Below, one piece after another: positions 1-8,861 of a stretch of 48,838 nucleotides of DNA. Numbering within the stretch: the stretch's first letter is position 1; every line of letters begins with the position of its first letter. A model generated the notes under the pieces. It was not told the origin of the DNA, searched no databases, and worked only from the letters and a program-made list of their open reading frames with translations. A program made the translations under genes and the position numbers. The stretch is from JAIBJN01 sp035461525 (lineage in GTDB: Bacteria > Actinomycetota > Thermoleophilia > Gaiellales > Gaiellaceae), in NCBI GenBank assembly GCA_035461525.1, contig DATHVD010000081.1:1-48838 (forward strand), read 5' to 3'.

Positions 1-298
1 CCGTGCCCGCCCCGTACTGACCCGCCGGGATCTCGCCCTCGAAGGTCGCGTAGTCGAGCGGGTGGTCCTCGACGTGGACGGCGAGCCGCCGGTCGCCCGG
101 CTCGAGCGGAATGCCCTTCGGTACGGCCCAACTCGCGAGCGCGCCGCCCCGCTCGAGGCGGAGATCGTAGTGGAGCCGGCGCGCGTCGTGCCGCTGGACA
201 ACGAAGAGCGGACGCTCGCCCACGCGCCGCCGGCCGCCGAATGGCTCGGGCGTTCTCCCTCTCGCCCGCTTGCCCTCGTACTCGTCGAGTCGGGCCAC
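1..298 (-). CDS. ligD: LigD-type DNA ligase / 3'-phosphoesterase, N-terminal fragment (runs off window)
   Basis: The first 99 codons of a minus-strand gene whose 3' end lies outside the window. From a GTG at 298 the product begins MARLDEYEGKRARG and then shows the LigD phosphoesterase signature: FVVQRHDARRLHYDLRLE, followed by WAVPKGIP and HPLDYATFEGEIPAGQYGAG. The His-Asp-Arg and later His residues are those of the Mn-dependent 3'-phosphoesterase that trims DNA ends in Ku/LigD non-homologous end joining. Whether ligase and polymerase domains follow, or the protein is a stand-alone phosphoesterase, cannot be seen. No Ku gene is in the window. The start is set by the conserved N-terminal basic segment; there is no clear Shine-Dalgarno sequence. 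Confidence 0.8.
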   Translation of the reverse strand, partial: MARLDEYEGKRARGRTPEPFGGRRRVGERPLFVVQRHDARRLHYDLRLERGGALASWAVPKGIPLEPGDRRLAVHVEDHPLDYATFEGEIPAGQYGAGT

Positions 299-512
299 GG
301 AGGAAGCATGCCTCGCCCGTGCGCTTCGCGAGCCGGGGGTGTGTTTACCCGGGCCGGCTCGGGGTAGAAGGCGTGAGCACGATTGATCGCCGACCGGGGG
401 GTTGGCGCACGCGGGGCCGGCGCACGCCGGCCCCGTTGCTGTCCGCAGTCAGACGCGCGGAAGGCGCCGGGGATAACCCTGTGGACGCTGTGGAAAGCAG
501 CAGTCTCGACGT
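299..512. other. Intergenic region between accA and ligD
   Basis: A 214 nt gap with no convincing coding sequence; reading frames here are short and lack family motifs. It holds one strong hairpin (413-434, listed separately). A box-like string near 471-487 (GATAACCCTGTGGA) resembles scattered DnaA-box halves but is far from the origin block and is not called. Confidence 0.5.
413..434. terminator. GC-rich hairpin downstream of accA
   Basis: Perfect 9-bp inverted repeat: GGGGCCGGC (413-421), loop GCAC, GCCGGCCCC (426-434). It lies 79 nt beyond the accA stop and before ligD. There is no U tract on either strand, so it would be a non-canonical terminator or an mRNA-stabilising stem; this role is inferred. 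Confidence 0.4.
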
Positions 513-1460
513 CTACTGGAGGTAGATCCCCATGCTCCGGAACTTGGCCCGCCGCAGGCGACGGCGCTCCTCCGGATCGAGGGACTCGACCTCACCGAGC
601 GCCTCCCGCAAGGAGTCGGCGAGGAGCCGCGCCGCCTCGTCGTGGTCGACGTGGGCGCCGCCCTCCGGCTCCGGGACGACGCCGTCGACGACGCCGAGCT
701 CGAGACAGTGGGCGGCGTCGGGCTTGAAGGCGGCCGCCGCCTTCTTGGCCTCGCCGGCGTCGCGCCAGAGGATGGCGGCGCAGCCCTCGGGAGAGATGAC
801 GGAGTAGATCGCGTTCGCCTGCATGAGCACCCGATCCGCGAGCGCGATCGCCACCGCGCCGCCGGAGCCGCCCTCGCCGATCACGCACACGACGGAGGGC
901 ACCCTGAGGCGGGCCATGAGGAGCTGGCAGCGGGCGATCCAACCACCCTGGCCGTGCTGCTCGGCGGTGACGCCGGGATAGGCGCCGGGCGTGTCGACGA
1001 GGCTGACGACGGGGAAGCCGTGCCTGTCCGCCAGCTCCATCGCCCGCATCGCCTTGCGGTAGCCCTCGGGATACGTCATGCCGAAGTTCCGGTACGTGCG
1101 CTCGCGGATGTCGCGGCCCTTCTGGTGGCCGACGAGGACGATCGTGCGCCCGTCCATGCGCGCGAGCCCGGCGACGAGTGCGGGGTCGTCCGCGAGCGAG
1201 CGATCGCCGTGCAGCTCGACGAAGTCGTCGCAGATCCGCTCGACGTAGTCGAGGGTGTAGGGCCGGTCCTGGTGGCGCGCGAGCTCGACCGAGCGCCAGA
1301 CGTCGTCCTCCGTCGGCTCGGCCTCCATGCGGTCGAGCTGCCGCTTGAGCCGCGCCATCTCGCCGGAGACGCCGACGCCGCGAAGGAGCGGCAGGTCGCG
1401 CAGCTTCGCCAGCCGCTCCCGTAGCTTGAGCTGCTCCGCCTGGCTCGCCGGGGTCTCCAC
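513..1460 (-). CDS. accA: Acetyl-CoA carboxylase carboxyltransferase subunit alpha
   Basis: A 315-aa protein of the AccA family. With AccD it transfers the carboxyl group from biotin on AccB to acetyl-CoA, giving malonyl-CoA for fatty acid synthesis. Visible features are the N-terminal helical segment (about residues 10-55), GDRSLADDPALVAGLAR, GHQKGRDIRE, the PEGYRKAMRAM helix, DTPGAYPG, and the GEGGSGGAVAIALADRV crotonase-fold core. Length fits the family (about 315-320). The GTG start overlaps the accD stop as TAGTG, so the two are translationally coupled. The usual order is accD then accA, as here. accB and accC are not in the window; birA lies at 8862. Confidence 0.95.
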   Translation of the reverse strand: METPASQAEQLKLRERLAKLRDLPLLRGVGVSGEMARLKRQLDRMEAEPTEDDVWRSVELARHQDRPYTLDYVERICDDFVELHGDRSLADDPALVAGLARMDGRTIVLVGHQKGRDIRERTYRNFGMTYPEGYRKAMRAMELADRHGFPVVSLVDTPGAYPGVTAEQHGQGGWIARCQLLMARLRVPSVVCVIGEGGSGGAVAIALADRVLMQANAIYSVISPEGCAAILWRDAGEAKKAAAAFKPDAAHCLELGVVDGVVPEPEGGAHVDHDEAARLLADSLREALGEVESLDPEERRRLRRAKFRSMGIYLQ

Positions 1461-2308
1461 TAGCCCTCCCGCGCGAACATGGCGAGAACCCTGCCGACGA
1501 AGGGACGGAGCTCGGCGCGCGGAACGATCGCGTCGACGTGGCCGAAGCGAGCGTTCGATTCCGCGAGCCCGAAGTCGTCGGGAAGCTTCTCGCGCGTGGT
1601 CTGCTGGACGACGCGCGGGCCGGTGAAGGCGAGCAGAGCCCCGGGCTCGGAGATCGTCACGTCGCCGAGGCTGGCGAAGCTGGCGAGCACGCCGGCGGTC
1701 GTCGGATGCGACATGACGGCAATGAAGGCCGAGCGCGCTTCCTGCAGCTCGTCCACGGCGCAGACCGTCTTCGGGAGCTGCATGAGGGAGAGGATCCCCT
1801 CCTGCATGCGGGCACCACCGGAGGCCGTGACGCAGACGAGCGGGACGCGTCGCTCAGCCGCCCGCACGCACGCGCGGGCGAACTTCTCCCCGACCGTGCT
1901 CCCCATCGAGCCGCCCATGAAGGCGAAGTCCATGACCGCGAGCTCGCAGGGCCTCCGTTCGATTGCGGCCGCCCCGGCGATGATGGCGTCGCCGAGGCCC
2001 GTCGCCACCTCGGCCTCGGCCAGGCGATCGGTGTATGCACGCAGGTCGAAGAAGCCGAGCGGGTCGGCCGAGCGAAGCTCGGCGTCCTCCTCGGCGAACG
2101 TCCCCCGGTCGGCGAGCTGCGCTACGCGCTCCCGCGCGCGCACGGCAAAGTGGTGCGCGCAGTGGGGGCAGACGCGGAGCGTCTGCTCGAGCTCGTCGTC
2201 GCGGTAGTGCGAATGGCAGTGGGGGCAGGTGTTCGGGTGCCGCTTGCCGTCTGCCTCCGGCCGAGGCGCCCCGCGGTTCTCGACGGTGACGTCGATGCGG
2301 CCTTCCAT
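1460..2308 (-). CDS. accD: Acetyl-CoA carboxylase carboxyltransferase subunit beta
   Basis: A 282-aa AccD-family protein, the zinc-containing half of the carboxyltransferase. A four-cysteine zinc ribbon is visible near the N terminus (C28, C31, C47, C50: CPHC and CPHC), followed by the carboxyltransferase domain with DFAFMGGSMGSTVGEK and the SGGARMQEG oxyanion region. Length is normal. The ATG at 2308 is preceded at exactly 9 nt by a -10-like TAAGAT (minus strand, 2323-2318), so accD probably has its own promoter giving a leaderless mRNA, although it also follows the fab genes on the same strand with only a 45-nt gap. Confidence 0.96.
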   Translation of the reverse strand: MEGRIDVTVENRGAPRPEADGKRHPNTCPHCHSHYRDDELEQTLRVCPHCAHHFAVRARERVAQLADRGTFAEEDAELRSADPLGFFDLRAYTDRLAEAEVATGLGDAIIAGAAAIERRPCELAVMDFAFMGGSMGSTVGEKFARACVRAAERRVPLVCVTASGGARMQEGILSLMQLPKTVCAVDELQEARSAFIAVMSHPTTAGVLASFASLGDVTISEPGALLAFTGPRVVQQTTREKLPDDFGLAESNARFGHVDAIVPRAELRPFVGRVLAMFAREG

Positions 2309-2317
2309 GACCGCACT

Positions 2318-2323
2318 ATCTTA
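2318..2323 (-). promoter_or_regulatory. -10 element for leaderless accD transcript
   Basis: TAAGAT on the minus strand, ending 9 nt before the accD ATG. The spacing would place transcription initiation at or within 1-2 nt of the start codon. No good -35 is visible, as is common for leaderless actinobacterial promoters. It sits in the gap between the arginase-like gene and accD. Confidence 0.5.
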
Positions 2324-2353
2324 CGGACTCGCGGCCGGCGGGCCTGGACCGCG

Positions 2354-3136
2354 CTAGAGCCCGAGCGCCGCCGTGAGCTTCGCGAGCGGGTCGCCGTTGG
2401 CCGGAGCCGGCGTGAGCCCCGTGAGGCCGGCGCCGGCGAGCAGACGCTCGGCGACGATCCCCCGGAGCGCAGCGGCCGCCTCCACGAGCGTGAGGCCTCC
2501 CGGCTCGGGCATGAACGGCAGGACGTCCTCGTCCGGATCGAGAACGTCCGCGTCGAAGGCGACGTAGACGGCCTGGACTCCTTCGAGCGCGCGGTCGATC
2601 GCGTCTTCGCCAACGTGCACCCCGTGGGCGGCGATGAACTCCTCCTCGGGCGGGTCGAGGTTGCGGGCGCCCACGAGCGCGATGTCGTCCGGGGCGACGA
2701 TGTCCCCGTCGACGAGCATGCGTAGGGGCATGCCCCAGAGGTTTCCGCTCGGCGAGCTCTCCGGCGTGTTCAGGTCGGCGTGGGCGTCGAACCAGACCAC
2801 CGCGAGGCGCTCGTGGCGGGTGGCGAGGCCCTCGACCGCTCCGACGTGGGCGCAGCAGCAGCCGCCGAGGACGAGCGGGCGCTCAGGCAGAGCGGCCGCG
2901 AGGGCGAGGCTCTGCTCGCCGAGGGACTCCTCGTCGACGACGCCGACCTCCGGGAAGGGCAGCGGCAAGTAGGCGGCCTCGGCCATCGACTCGCCGCCTT
3001 CGCCCCACGCCCGGGGGACGCGGACGAGGCCCGCTTTGAAGACACGGCCGCACGAGTGGCATTCGTAGTCACCGCCTCCGAGCGCGACCGCCGTGAGTGT
3101 CCGGCAGTCGGGGCAGCGGGCGCGGAGGCGGGACAT
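2354..3136 (-). CDS. Arginase-fold (ureohydrolase family) protein with N-terminal zinc ribbon
   Basis: A 260-aa protein with two parts. Residues 8-29 carry a CPDC...CHSC zinc-ribbon-like module. From about residue 50 it follows the ureohydrolase fold, with metal-site motifs DAHAD (D117, H119, D121) and FDADVLDP (D195, D197). The first metal motif, usually GGDHS, is here GGCCC (about 91-95), so the family histidine is replaced by cysteine as in some non-arginase members. Substrate is therefore unknown; arginase, agmatinase or formimidoylglutamase cannot be assigned. The start is ATG 3136; a GTG at 3142 is an alternative. It follows the HAD gene by about 11 nt and belongs to the fab-acc gene run. 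Confidence 0.75.
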   Translation of the reverse strand: MSRLRARCPDCRTLTAVALGGGDYECHSCGRVFKAGLVRVPRAWGEGGESMAEAAYLPLPFPEVGVVDEESLGEQSLALAAALPERPLVLGGCCCAHVGAVEGLATRHERLAVVWFDAHADLNTPESSPSGNLWGMPLRMLVDGDIVAPDDIALVGARNLDPPEEEFIAAHGVHVGEDAIDRALEGVQAVYVAFDADVLDPDEDVLPFMPEPGGLTLVEAAAALRGIVAERLLAGAGLTGLTPAPANGDPLAKLTAALGL

Positions 3137-3147
3137 CGACACGCAGC

Positions 3148-3810
3148 CTAGACGAAGGCGTCGAGCGTCTCGGGAAGCCGCGAGAGGTCCGTCAGCTCGG
3201 CCGCCCGGGGGAGATCGCTCGTCTCGCCGAGCCTGTTCACCCAGACCGCCGTGACCCCCAGCTCCTGCGCCGGCGCGATGTCGTGGTAGAGGCTGGCAGC
3301 GACGTGGACGTGGCGGTCGCGGTCGGCGCCGAAGCGCTCGAAGAACATGAGCCAGTGCCCGTGCGCGGGCTTGTAGGAGCCGATCTCCGACGCGACGACA
3401 GCTCCGTCGAACGGGACGCCGATCGCCTCGAGCGAGGCGGCGATGAGATCCGGGTCGGAGTTGGAGAGGACGACGAGCCTCCAACCGCGCTCGCCGAGCT
3501 CCACGAGCACCGCCGGAACATCCGGGAACACGGGCCAGCCCGGGAGCGAGTCGGCGAGCGCCGTCTCCTCTCCGGCGGGGAGCTCGAGGCCCTCGCTCTC
3601 GGCCAGGAGCACGAGCGACTGGCGCAGCACCTCGCGATACGGAAGCGAGCCCTCGAGCTGCACCCGCGGCTCGATCTCGTGGTAGCGCTCGAGAAGCGCG
3701 TCCGCGTCGGCCTCGGGCCAGAGGCGCGCGAGCTGACCGCGGATGCCGGCGTTCCAGTCGACGAGCGTGCCGTAGCAGTCGAACGTGGCGAAGCGGTCGC
3801 CGGCCGCCAT
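3148..3810 (-). CDS. HAD-superfamily hydrolase, haloacid dehalogenase type II-like
   Basis: A 220-aa protein with the complete HAD motif set: motif I FATFDCYGTLVDW (nucleophile D11), motif II VVLSNSD, a lysine in SYKPAHGHW (motif III), and a DIAPAQELG segment in place of the usual acidic motif IV. The DCYGTLVDW form is typical of the L-2-haloacid dehalogenase / 2-haloalkanoate branch, but substrate cannot be inferred. It starts 3 nt after the fabF stop and runs into the arginase-like gene, so it is probably co-transcribed with fatty acid synthesis genes. Confidence 0.8.
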   Translation of the reverse strand: MAAGDRFATFDCYGTLVDWNAGIRGQLARLWPEADADALLERYHEIEPRVQLEGSLPYREVLRQSLVLLAESEGLELPAGEETALADSLPGWPVFPDVPAVLVELGERGWRLVVLSNSDPDLIAASLEAIGVPFDGAVVASEIGSYKPAHGHWLMFFERFGADRDRHVHVAASLYHDIAPAQELGVTAVWVNRLGETSDLPRAAELTDLSRLPETLDAFV

Positions 3811-3813
3811 CGT

Positions 3814-5070
3814 CTAGTCCTCGAACTTGCGGATGACGAGGCAGGCGTTGTGCCCGCCGAAGCCGAAGTTGTTCGAGAGCGCCACGTCGGTCTTCCACTC
3901 CCGCGACTCGTTCGGGATGTAGTCGAGGTCGCACTCGGGATCGGGAACCTCGTAGTTGATCGTCGGTGGCACGACGTCGCGCTGGACGGCGAGTGTGGAG
4001 ATGATCGCCTCGATCGACCCCGAGGCGCCGAGGCAGTGGCCCGTCGCCCCCTTGGTGGACGAGATCGGCGTCCTACGGGCCTTCTCCTCGCCGAGCGCGA
4101 GCTTGATCACGCGCGTCTCGCTCGAGTCACCGAGCGGCGTCGAGGTGCCGTGCGCGTTGATGTAGTCGATCTCGTCGCTCGCGACGCCCGCGTCGTCGAG
4201 CGCCATCTGCATCGCCCGCGCCGGGTGGCGGCCGGTCGGATCCGGCTCCGTGATGTGCTGCGCGTCCGAGGAGAGGCCGTAGCCGACGAGCTCCGCGTAG
4301 ATCTTGGCGCCGCGCTTGCGCGCGTGCTCGAGCTCCTCGAGGACGACGATGCCCGCCGCCTCGCCCATGACGAAGCCGTCCCGTTCGGCGTCGAAGGGCC
4401 GGCTTGCCTTCTCGGGCGCGTCGTTGCGGCGCGAGAGCGCCCGCATCGCCGAGAAGCCGCCGATCCCGATCGCCGTGATCCCCGCCTCGGTCCCGCCGGC
4501 GAGCATCACGTCCGCCCGGCCGAGCCGGATCGAGTCCATCGCATCTCCGATCGCCATGTTCGACGCGGCGCACGCCGTGCACTCCGACGTCAACGGGCCG
4601 CGCGTGCCGAGCTCCATCGACACCCACGCCGCTCCCATGTTGGGGATGATCGCGGGGATCGCAAGCGGGTTGATGCGGTCGGGGCCGCGCTCGAGGAGCT
4701 GGTCGTAGCAGTCCTGGAAGCTCTTGAGCCCGCCGATGCCGGTCGCCACCGAGACTCCGATCCGCTCCGTCTCGGGCTCGATCTCGATGCCGGAGTCCTC
4801 CTCGGCCATGCGCGCGGCGGCGATGACCATCTGGGCGAAACGGTCCATGCGCCGCGCCTTCTTGTGCTCGATCCAGGCGGAGGGCTCGAACCCCTTCAGC
4901 TCGCAGGCGAAGTGGACCGGGAATTCGGAGGGGTCGAAGGCCGTGATCCGCGCGGCGCCGGAGCGGCCGGCCGTGAGGTTCTCCCAGAAGGTCTCCGCGT
5001 CGTTGCCGAGCGGCGTCACGGCGCCCATGCCCGTGATGACGACCCGTCTACGTCCGTTCTCAGAAGCCAT
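3814..5070 (-). CDS. fabF: 3-oxoacyl-[ACP] synthase II
   Basis: A 418-aa beta-ketoacyl-ACP synthase II that elongates acyl-ACP by Claisen condensation with malonyl-ACP. The Cys-His-His triad is visible: C167 in SECTACAAS, His in YINAHGTSTPLGD and His in KGATGHCLGASGS; the C-terminal FGFGGHNACL is also present. Length is normal. Its ATG directly follows the fabG TGA (TGAATG). In most bacteria acpP lies between fabG and fabF; here there is no room for it. Confidence 0.97.
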   Translation of the reverse strand: MASENGRRRVVITGMGAVTPLGNDAETFWENLTAGRSGAARITAFDPSEFPVHFACELKGFEPSAWIEHKKARRMDRFAQMVIAAARMAEEDSGIEIEPETERIGVSVATGIGGLKSFQDCYDQLLERGPDRINPLAIPAIIPNMGAAWVSMELGTRGPLTSECTACAASNMAIGDAMDSIRLGRADVMLAGGTEAGITAIGIGGFSAMRALSRRNDAPEKASRPFDAERDGFVMGEAAGIVVLEELEHARKRGAKIYAELVGYGLSSDAQHITEPDPTGRHPARAMQMALDDAGVASDEIDYINAHGTSTPLGDSSETRVIKLALGEEKARRTPISSTKGATGHCLGASGSIEAIISTLAVQRDVVPPTINYEVPDPECDLDYIPNESREWKTDVALSNNFGFGGHNACLVIRKFED

Positions 5071-5807
<737 letters not shown>

Positions 5808-5811
<4 letters not shown>

Positions 5812-6731
5812 GCCGTGGAGAGGGTCTTCTCGAGCTTGCGCAGGGCCTCGGGGTCGCCGACCGAGGCCGTCCGCAGCGACCGGTCGCAGCGGCGGAGGAG
5901 CCCGCTCAGGACCTGGCCCGGGCCGATCTCGACGAAGATCTCGACGCCGTCCTTCACGAGCCCCCGCACCGCCTGCGTGAACTTGACCGGCCCGGTGAGC
6001 TGCTCGACGAGCAGGGAGCCGATGCGCTGCGCGTCCTCGATCCGTGCGCTCACGGTGGACATGAAGGGCGGCGAGGGGTCGCGCCAGGACGCCTTCGAGA
6101 GCGCGGGCCGCAGGCGCTCGGCCGCGAGCTGGACGAGCGGGCTGTGGAAAGCGCCGCTCACGCGCAGCGTCACCGTCTTGCGGGCGCCCCGCTCGTTCGC
6201 GGCCGCGATCAGGCGCTCCACGGCCGCGTGCTCGCCGGAGACGACGACCTGGCCGGGGCAGTTGTAGTTGGCAGGCCACACGCCGTCGATCGCCTCGCAG
6301 AGCTCCTCGACGACGGCGTCCTCGAGCCCGATGACCGCGGCCATCGCGCCGGGCTTCGCACGGGCGGCGTCGGCCATCGCCTCGCCGCGCTCCCTGACGA
6401 GGGCGACCGCGGGACCGGCCTCGATCGCGCCCGCGGCGGCGAGCGCCGAGTACTCGCCGACCGAATGACCGATGACGTAGTCGGGCCGGACGTCCAGCGT
6501 CTCGACGGCGCGCAGGCAGGCCAGCGACGTGGCGACGAGCGCCGGCTGCTGCACCTCCGTGCGCGTCAGTTCCTCGATCGTGCCCTCGAAGCAGAGTCGC
6601 GCGACGTCGAAGCCGACCGCCTCCGACGCCTCGTCGTAGACGGCGCGCGCCGCGGGAAACTCCTCCGCGATCTCGCGGCCCATCCCCTCGGCCTGGGATC
6701 CCTGGCCCGGGAAGCAGAATGCGATCTTCAT
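5808..6731 (-). CDS. fabD: Malonyl-CoA:ACP transacylase
   Basis: A 307-aa acyltransferase that loads malonyl groups on acyl carrier protein. FPGQGSQ is at 7-13, the nucleophile S90 is in GHSVGEYSA, and the catalytic His lies in SGAFHSPL (about 197). Length is typical. The ATG at 6731 comes one nucleotide after the fabH stop; the 3' end overlaps fabG by 4 nt. Confidence 0.97.
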
Positions 6732-6732
6732 C

Positions 6733-7755
6733 TCACTGTCCTCCGCCCCTCGTCGTCCACGTCATGTAGGCCGAGCCCCACGTGAGCCCGGCGCCGACCG
6801 CACTCATGAGCACGCGCGTCCCGTCCTCGAGCAGCCCCTCCCGCTGCGCCTCGGCGAGGCAGATCGGGATCGAGGCCGAGGACGTGTTTCCGTACCGGTC
6901 GATGTTCATGAGGACCTTCCCCGGGTCGAGCCCGAGATTCTTGACCGCATGGTCGATGATCCGCTTGTTGGCCTGGTGGGGCACGTAGAGGTCGATATCG
7001 TCGATGCCGGCGCCGCAGGCGGCGAGCAGCTCCTCCGCCGACGTGACCATCACCCGCGTGGCGAAACGAAACACCTCCGCGCCGTTCATCTTGATGAACT
7101 GGAGGTCCTGCTCGAGCGCTTCCGCCGAGACCGGACGGCGCGAGCCGCCGGCCGGGATGCAGAGGTCCGGGCCGCCGGAGCCGTCCGCGCCGAGCTCGAA
7201 GCCGAGGATGCCTCCCTCGCGTACGGGCTCCACGACCGCCGCTCCGGCCCCGTCGCCGAAGAGGATGCACGTCCCGCGGTCCTCCCAGTTCGTGATCTTC
7301 GAGAGCGTCTCGGTGCCGATCACGAGCGCCCGCTTCGAGAGGCCCGTCGCGAGCTGGCCGTAGGCCTGCGAGAGTGCGTAGACGAAGCCCGTGCAGCCGG
7401 CAAGGAGGTCGTACGCCGCGGCTTTCTTCGCGCCGAGCGCGTCGGCGACGATCGCCGCGGTGGCCGGGAAGAGCATGTCCGGCGTGGCCGTGGCGACGAC
7501 GACGAGGTCGAGGTCGGCGGCCTCCACGCCCGCCTGCTCCAGCGCCGCCCAGGCCGCCGGGAGAGCGAGGTCGCTGGCGGCCTGGTCGGGCTCGGCGACG
7601 CGGCGCTCCTTGATCCCGGTCCGGGTCGTGATCCACTCGTCCGATGTGTCGATCATCGCCTCCAGGTCCGCGTTCGTGAGCACCTTCTCCGGAGCGTAGG
7701 AGCCGACGCCCGTGATCCCGACCGGCGCGCCGACGCCGGCGACGCTCCCGATCAC
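6733..7755 (-). CDS. fabH: 3-oxoacyl-[ACP] synthase III
   Basis: A 340-aa KAS III that starts fatty acid chains by condensing an acyl-CoA primer with malonyl-ACP. The Cys-His-Asn triad is present: C121 in LLAGCTGF, His in VPHQANKRI, and Asn in YGNTSSASIP. A GTG at 7755 overlapping the fabZ TGA (GTGA) gives a normal N terminus with GVGSYAPEKVLTN near residues 16-28. The acyl-binding residues that would tell straight-chain from branched-chain primers cannot be judged by eye. Confidence 0.96.
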   Translation of the reverse strand: MIGSVAGVGAPVGITGVGSYAPEKVLTNADLEAMIDTSDEWITTRTGIKERRVAEPDQAASDLALPAAWAALEQAGVEAADLDLVVVATATPDMLFPATAAIVADALGAKKAAAYDLLAGCTGFVYALSQAYGQLATGLSKRALVIGTETLSKITNWEDRGTCILFGDGAGAAVVEPVREGGILGFELGADGSGGPDLCIPAGGSRRPVSAEALEQDLQFIKMNGAEVFRFATRVMVTSAEELLAACGAGIDDIDLYVPHQANKRIIDHAVKNLGLDPGKVLMNIDRYGNTSSASIPICLAEAQREGLLEDGTRVLMSAVGAGLTWGSAYMTWTTRGGGQ

Positions 7756-8201
7756 AGCTCGGTCTCCGTGACGGCGAACGTGAGCGTCCCGCGCACGGCG
7801 AGCTTGCCGCCGACGGACGCCGTCGCCTTGCCGCGCCCGACCGGGCCCCGCACCCGCTCGAGCTCGCAGACGAGCTCGAGCTCGTCCCCCGGGACAACGA
7901 GGCGCTTGAAGCGCACGCCGTCGATGCCGGCGAAGAGCGCCAGCTTCCCGCGGTTCTCCTCCTCCGAGAGGACGGCGACCGCTCCCGTCTGCGCCATCGC
8001 CTCGACCATGAGAACGCCCGGCATGATCGGCCGGCCGGGGAAGTGTCCGGCGAGGTACCACTCGTCCTCGCGCACGAGCTTGCGGGCCACGACCCGGACG
8101 CCGGGGTCGAGCTCGATCACCTCGTCGAGGAGCAGGAAGGGGTCGCGGTGCGGGAGGATCTGCTCGATCTCCCGCCGCCCGAGGGGAGGGGTGAAGCTCA
8201 C
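7752..8201 (-). CDS. fabZ: 3-hydroxyacyl-[ACP] dehydratase
   Basis: A 149-aa hot-dog-fold dehydratase. The catalytic His (H18 in ILPHRDPFLLLD) and Glu (E67 in MPGVLMVEAMAQTGA) are visible, with AGHFPGRPIMPG between them. The start is GTG 8201, which places the conserved EIEQILPHRDP motif at residues 11-21 as in other FabZ proteins. It begins 10 nt after the sigma-factor stop, so the sigma gene heads the fatty acid operon. Confidence 0.95.
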   Translation of the reverse strand: MSFTPPLGRREIEQILPHRDPFLLLDEVIELDPGVRVVARKLVREDEWYLAGHFPGRPIMPGVLMVEAMAQTGAVAVLSEEENRGKLALFAGIDGVRFKRLVVPGDELELVCELERVRGPVGRGKATASVGGKLAVRGTLTFAVTETEL

Positions 8202-8211
8202 CTGGCGGAGC

Positions 8212-8832
8212 TCATCCGCTGGCCGTCTCCTCCAGACGCAGTCGCAGCCGGGCGCGTGCCCGGTGGACGTAGCACTTCGCCGTCCCGACGGGCATGCGCG
8301 CTTGGCGCGCGATCTCCTCGTACGTGAAACCGAAGACGTCGCGGAGGACGACGACGAGGCGCTGGTCGGCCGAGAGGCGGGCGAGCGCGGCGCCAAGATC
8401 GCGCCTCGCGTCGGAGAGGAGCGCGGCGCGCGACGGGTCGCTCTCCTCGCCCGCGGGCTCGTCTGCGAGCAGGAGGGGCTCCGTCTGGCGAATCCGCTGG
8501 CGCGCGATCCGGTCGCGGCACGTGTTGACGACGAGCCGGTGGAGCCAGGTGCCGAACTGCGCCTCGCCCCGGAATTGCCGCAGGCGCGTGCAGAGCTTGA
8601 CGAGCGACTCCTGCGCCGCGTCGCGCGCCTCCTCGAGATCGCCCATCGCCTGGACGGCGATGCGGTGGACACGGGGCGCGTGCCGCTCGACGAGGACGTC
8701 GAGCGCCGGGCCGTCGCCGTCTTTCGCCTTGCTCACGAGCTCCACATCGCTCAGCTTCTGGTACGCGAAGACCCTCCGGTAGGTCGGGGTCTCCTGCTCG
8801 GTCTGACGCGCGGGCTGCTGGGCGAGTTGCAC
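8212..8832 (-). CDS. RNA polymerase sigma-70 family (ECF-like) sigma factor
   Basis: A 206-aa two-domain sigma factor. Region 2 covers about residues 40-100 (DAAQESLVKLCTRLRQF, then FGTWLHRLVVNTCRDR) and region 4 about 150-195 (LSADQRLVVVLRDVFGFTYE, EEIARQARMPVGTAKCYVHR). There is no C-terminal extension, no nearby anti-sigma gene and no region 3, as in ECF (group 4) factors. GTG 8832 is preceded at 9 nt by TAGACT, suggesting a leaderless mRNA. Head position in the fab cluster hints at control of lipid genes, but this is inference. Confidence 0.88.
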   Translation of the reverse strand: MQLAQQPARQTEQETPTYRRVFAYQKLSDVELVSKAKDGDGPALDVLVERHAPRVHRIAVQAMGDLEEARDAAQESLVKLCTRLRQFRGEAQFGTWLHRLVVNTCRDRIARQRIRQTEPLLLADEPAGEESDPSRAALLSDARRDLGAALARLSADQRLVVVLRDVFGFTYEEIARQARMPVGTAKCYVHRARARLRLRLEETASG

Positions 8833-8840
8833 GGCCGCGT

Positions 8841-8847
8841 TAGTCTA
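8841..8847. promoter_or_regulatory. Nearly symmetric divergent -10 between sigma gene and birA
   Basis: The 7-mer TAGTCTA reads TAGTCT on the plus strand (8841-8846) toward birA and TAGACT on the minus strand (8847-8842) toward the sigma gene. The minus-strand hexamer ends 9 nt before the sigma GTG (leaderless spacing); the plus-strand hexamer ends 15 nt before the birA GTG. Overlapping symmetric -10 elements are known to fire in both directions. The whole divergent gap is only 29 nt. Confidence 0.5.
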
Positions 8848-8861
8848 GTCGTCGCCCTCAC

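Noticed and set aside
471..490. DnaA-box-like text near GATAACCCTGTGGA between ligD and accA
   Set aside because: Two or more mismatches in each half and more than 22 kb from the origin genes; likely chance.
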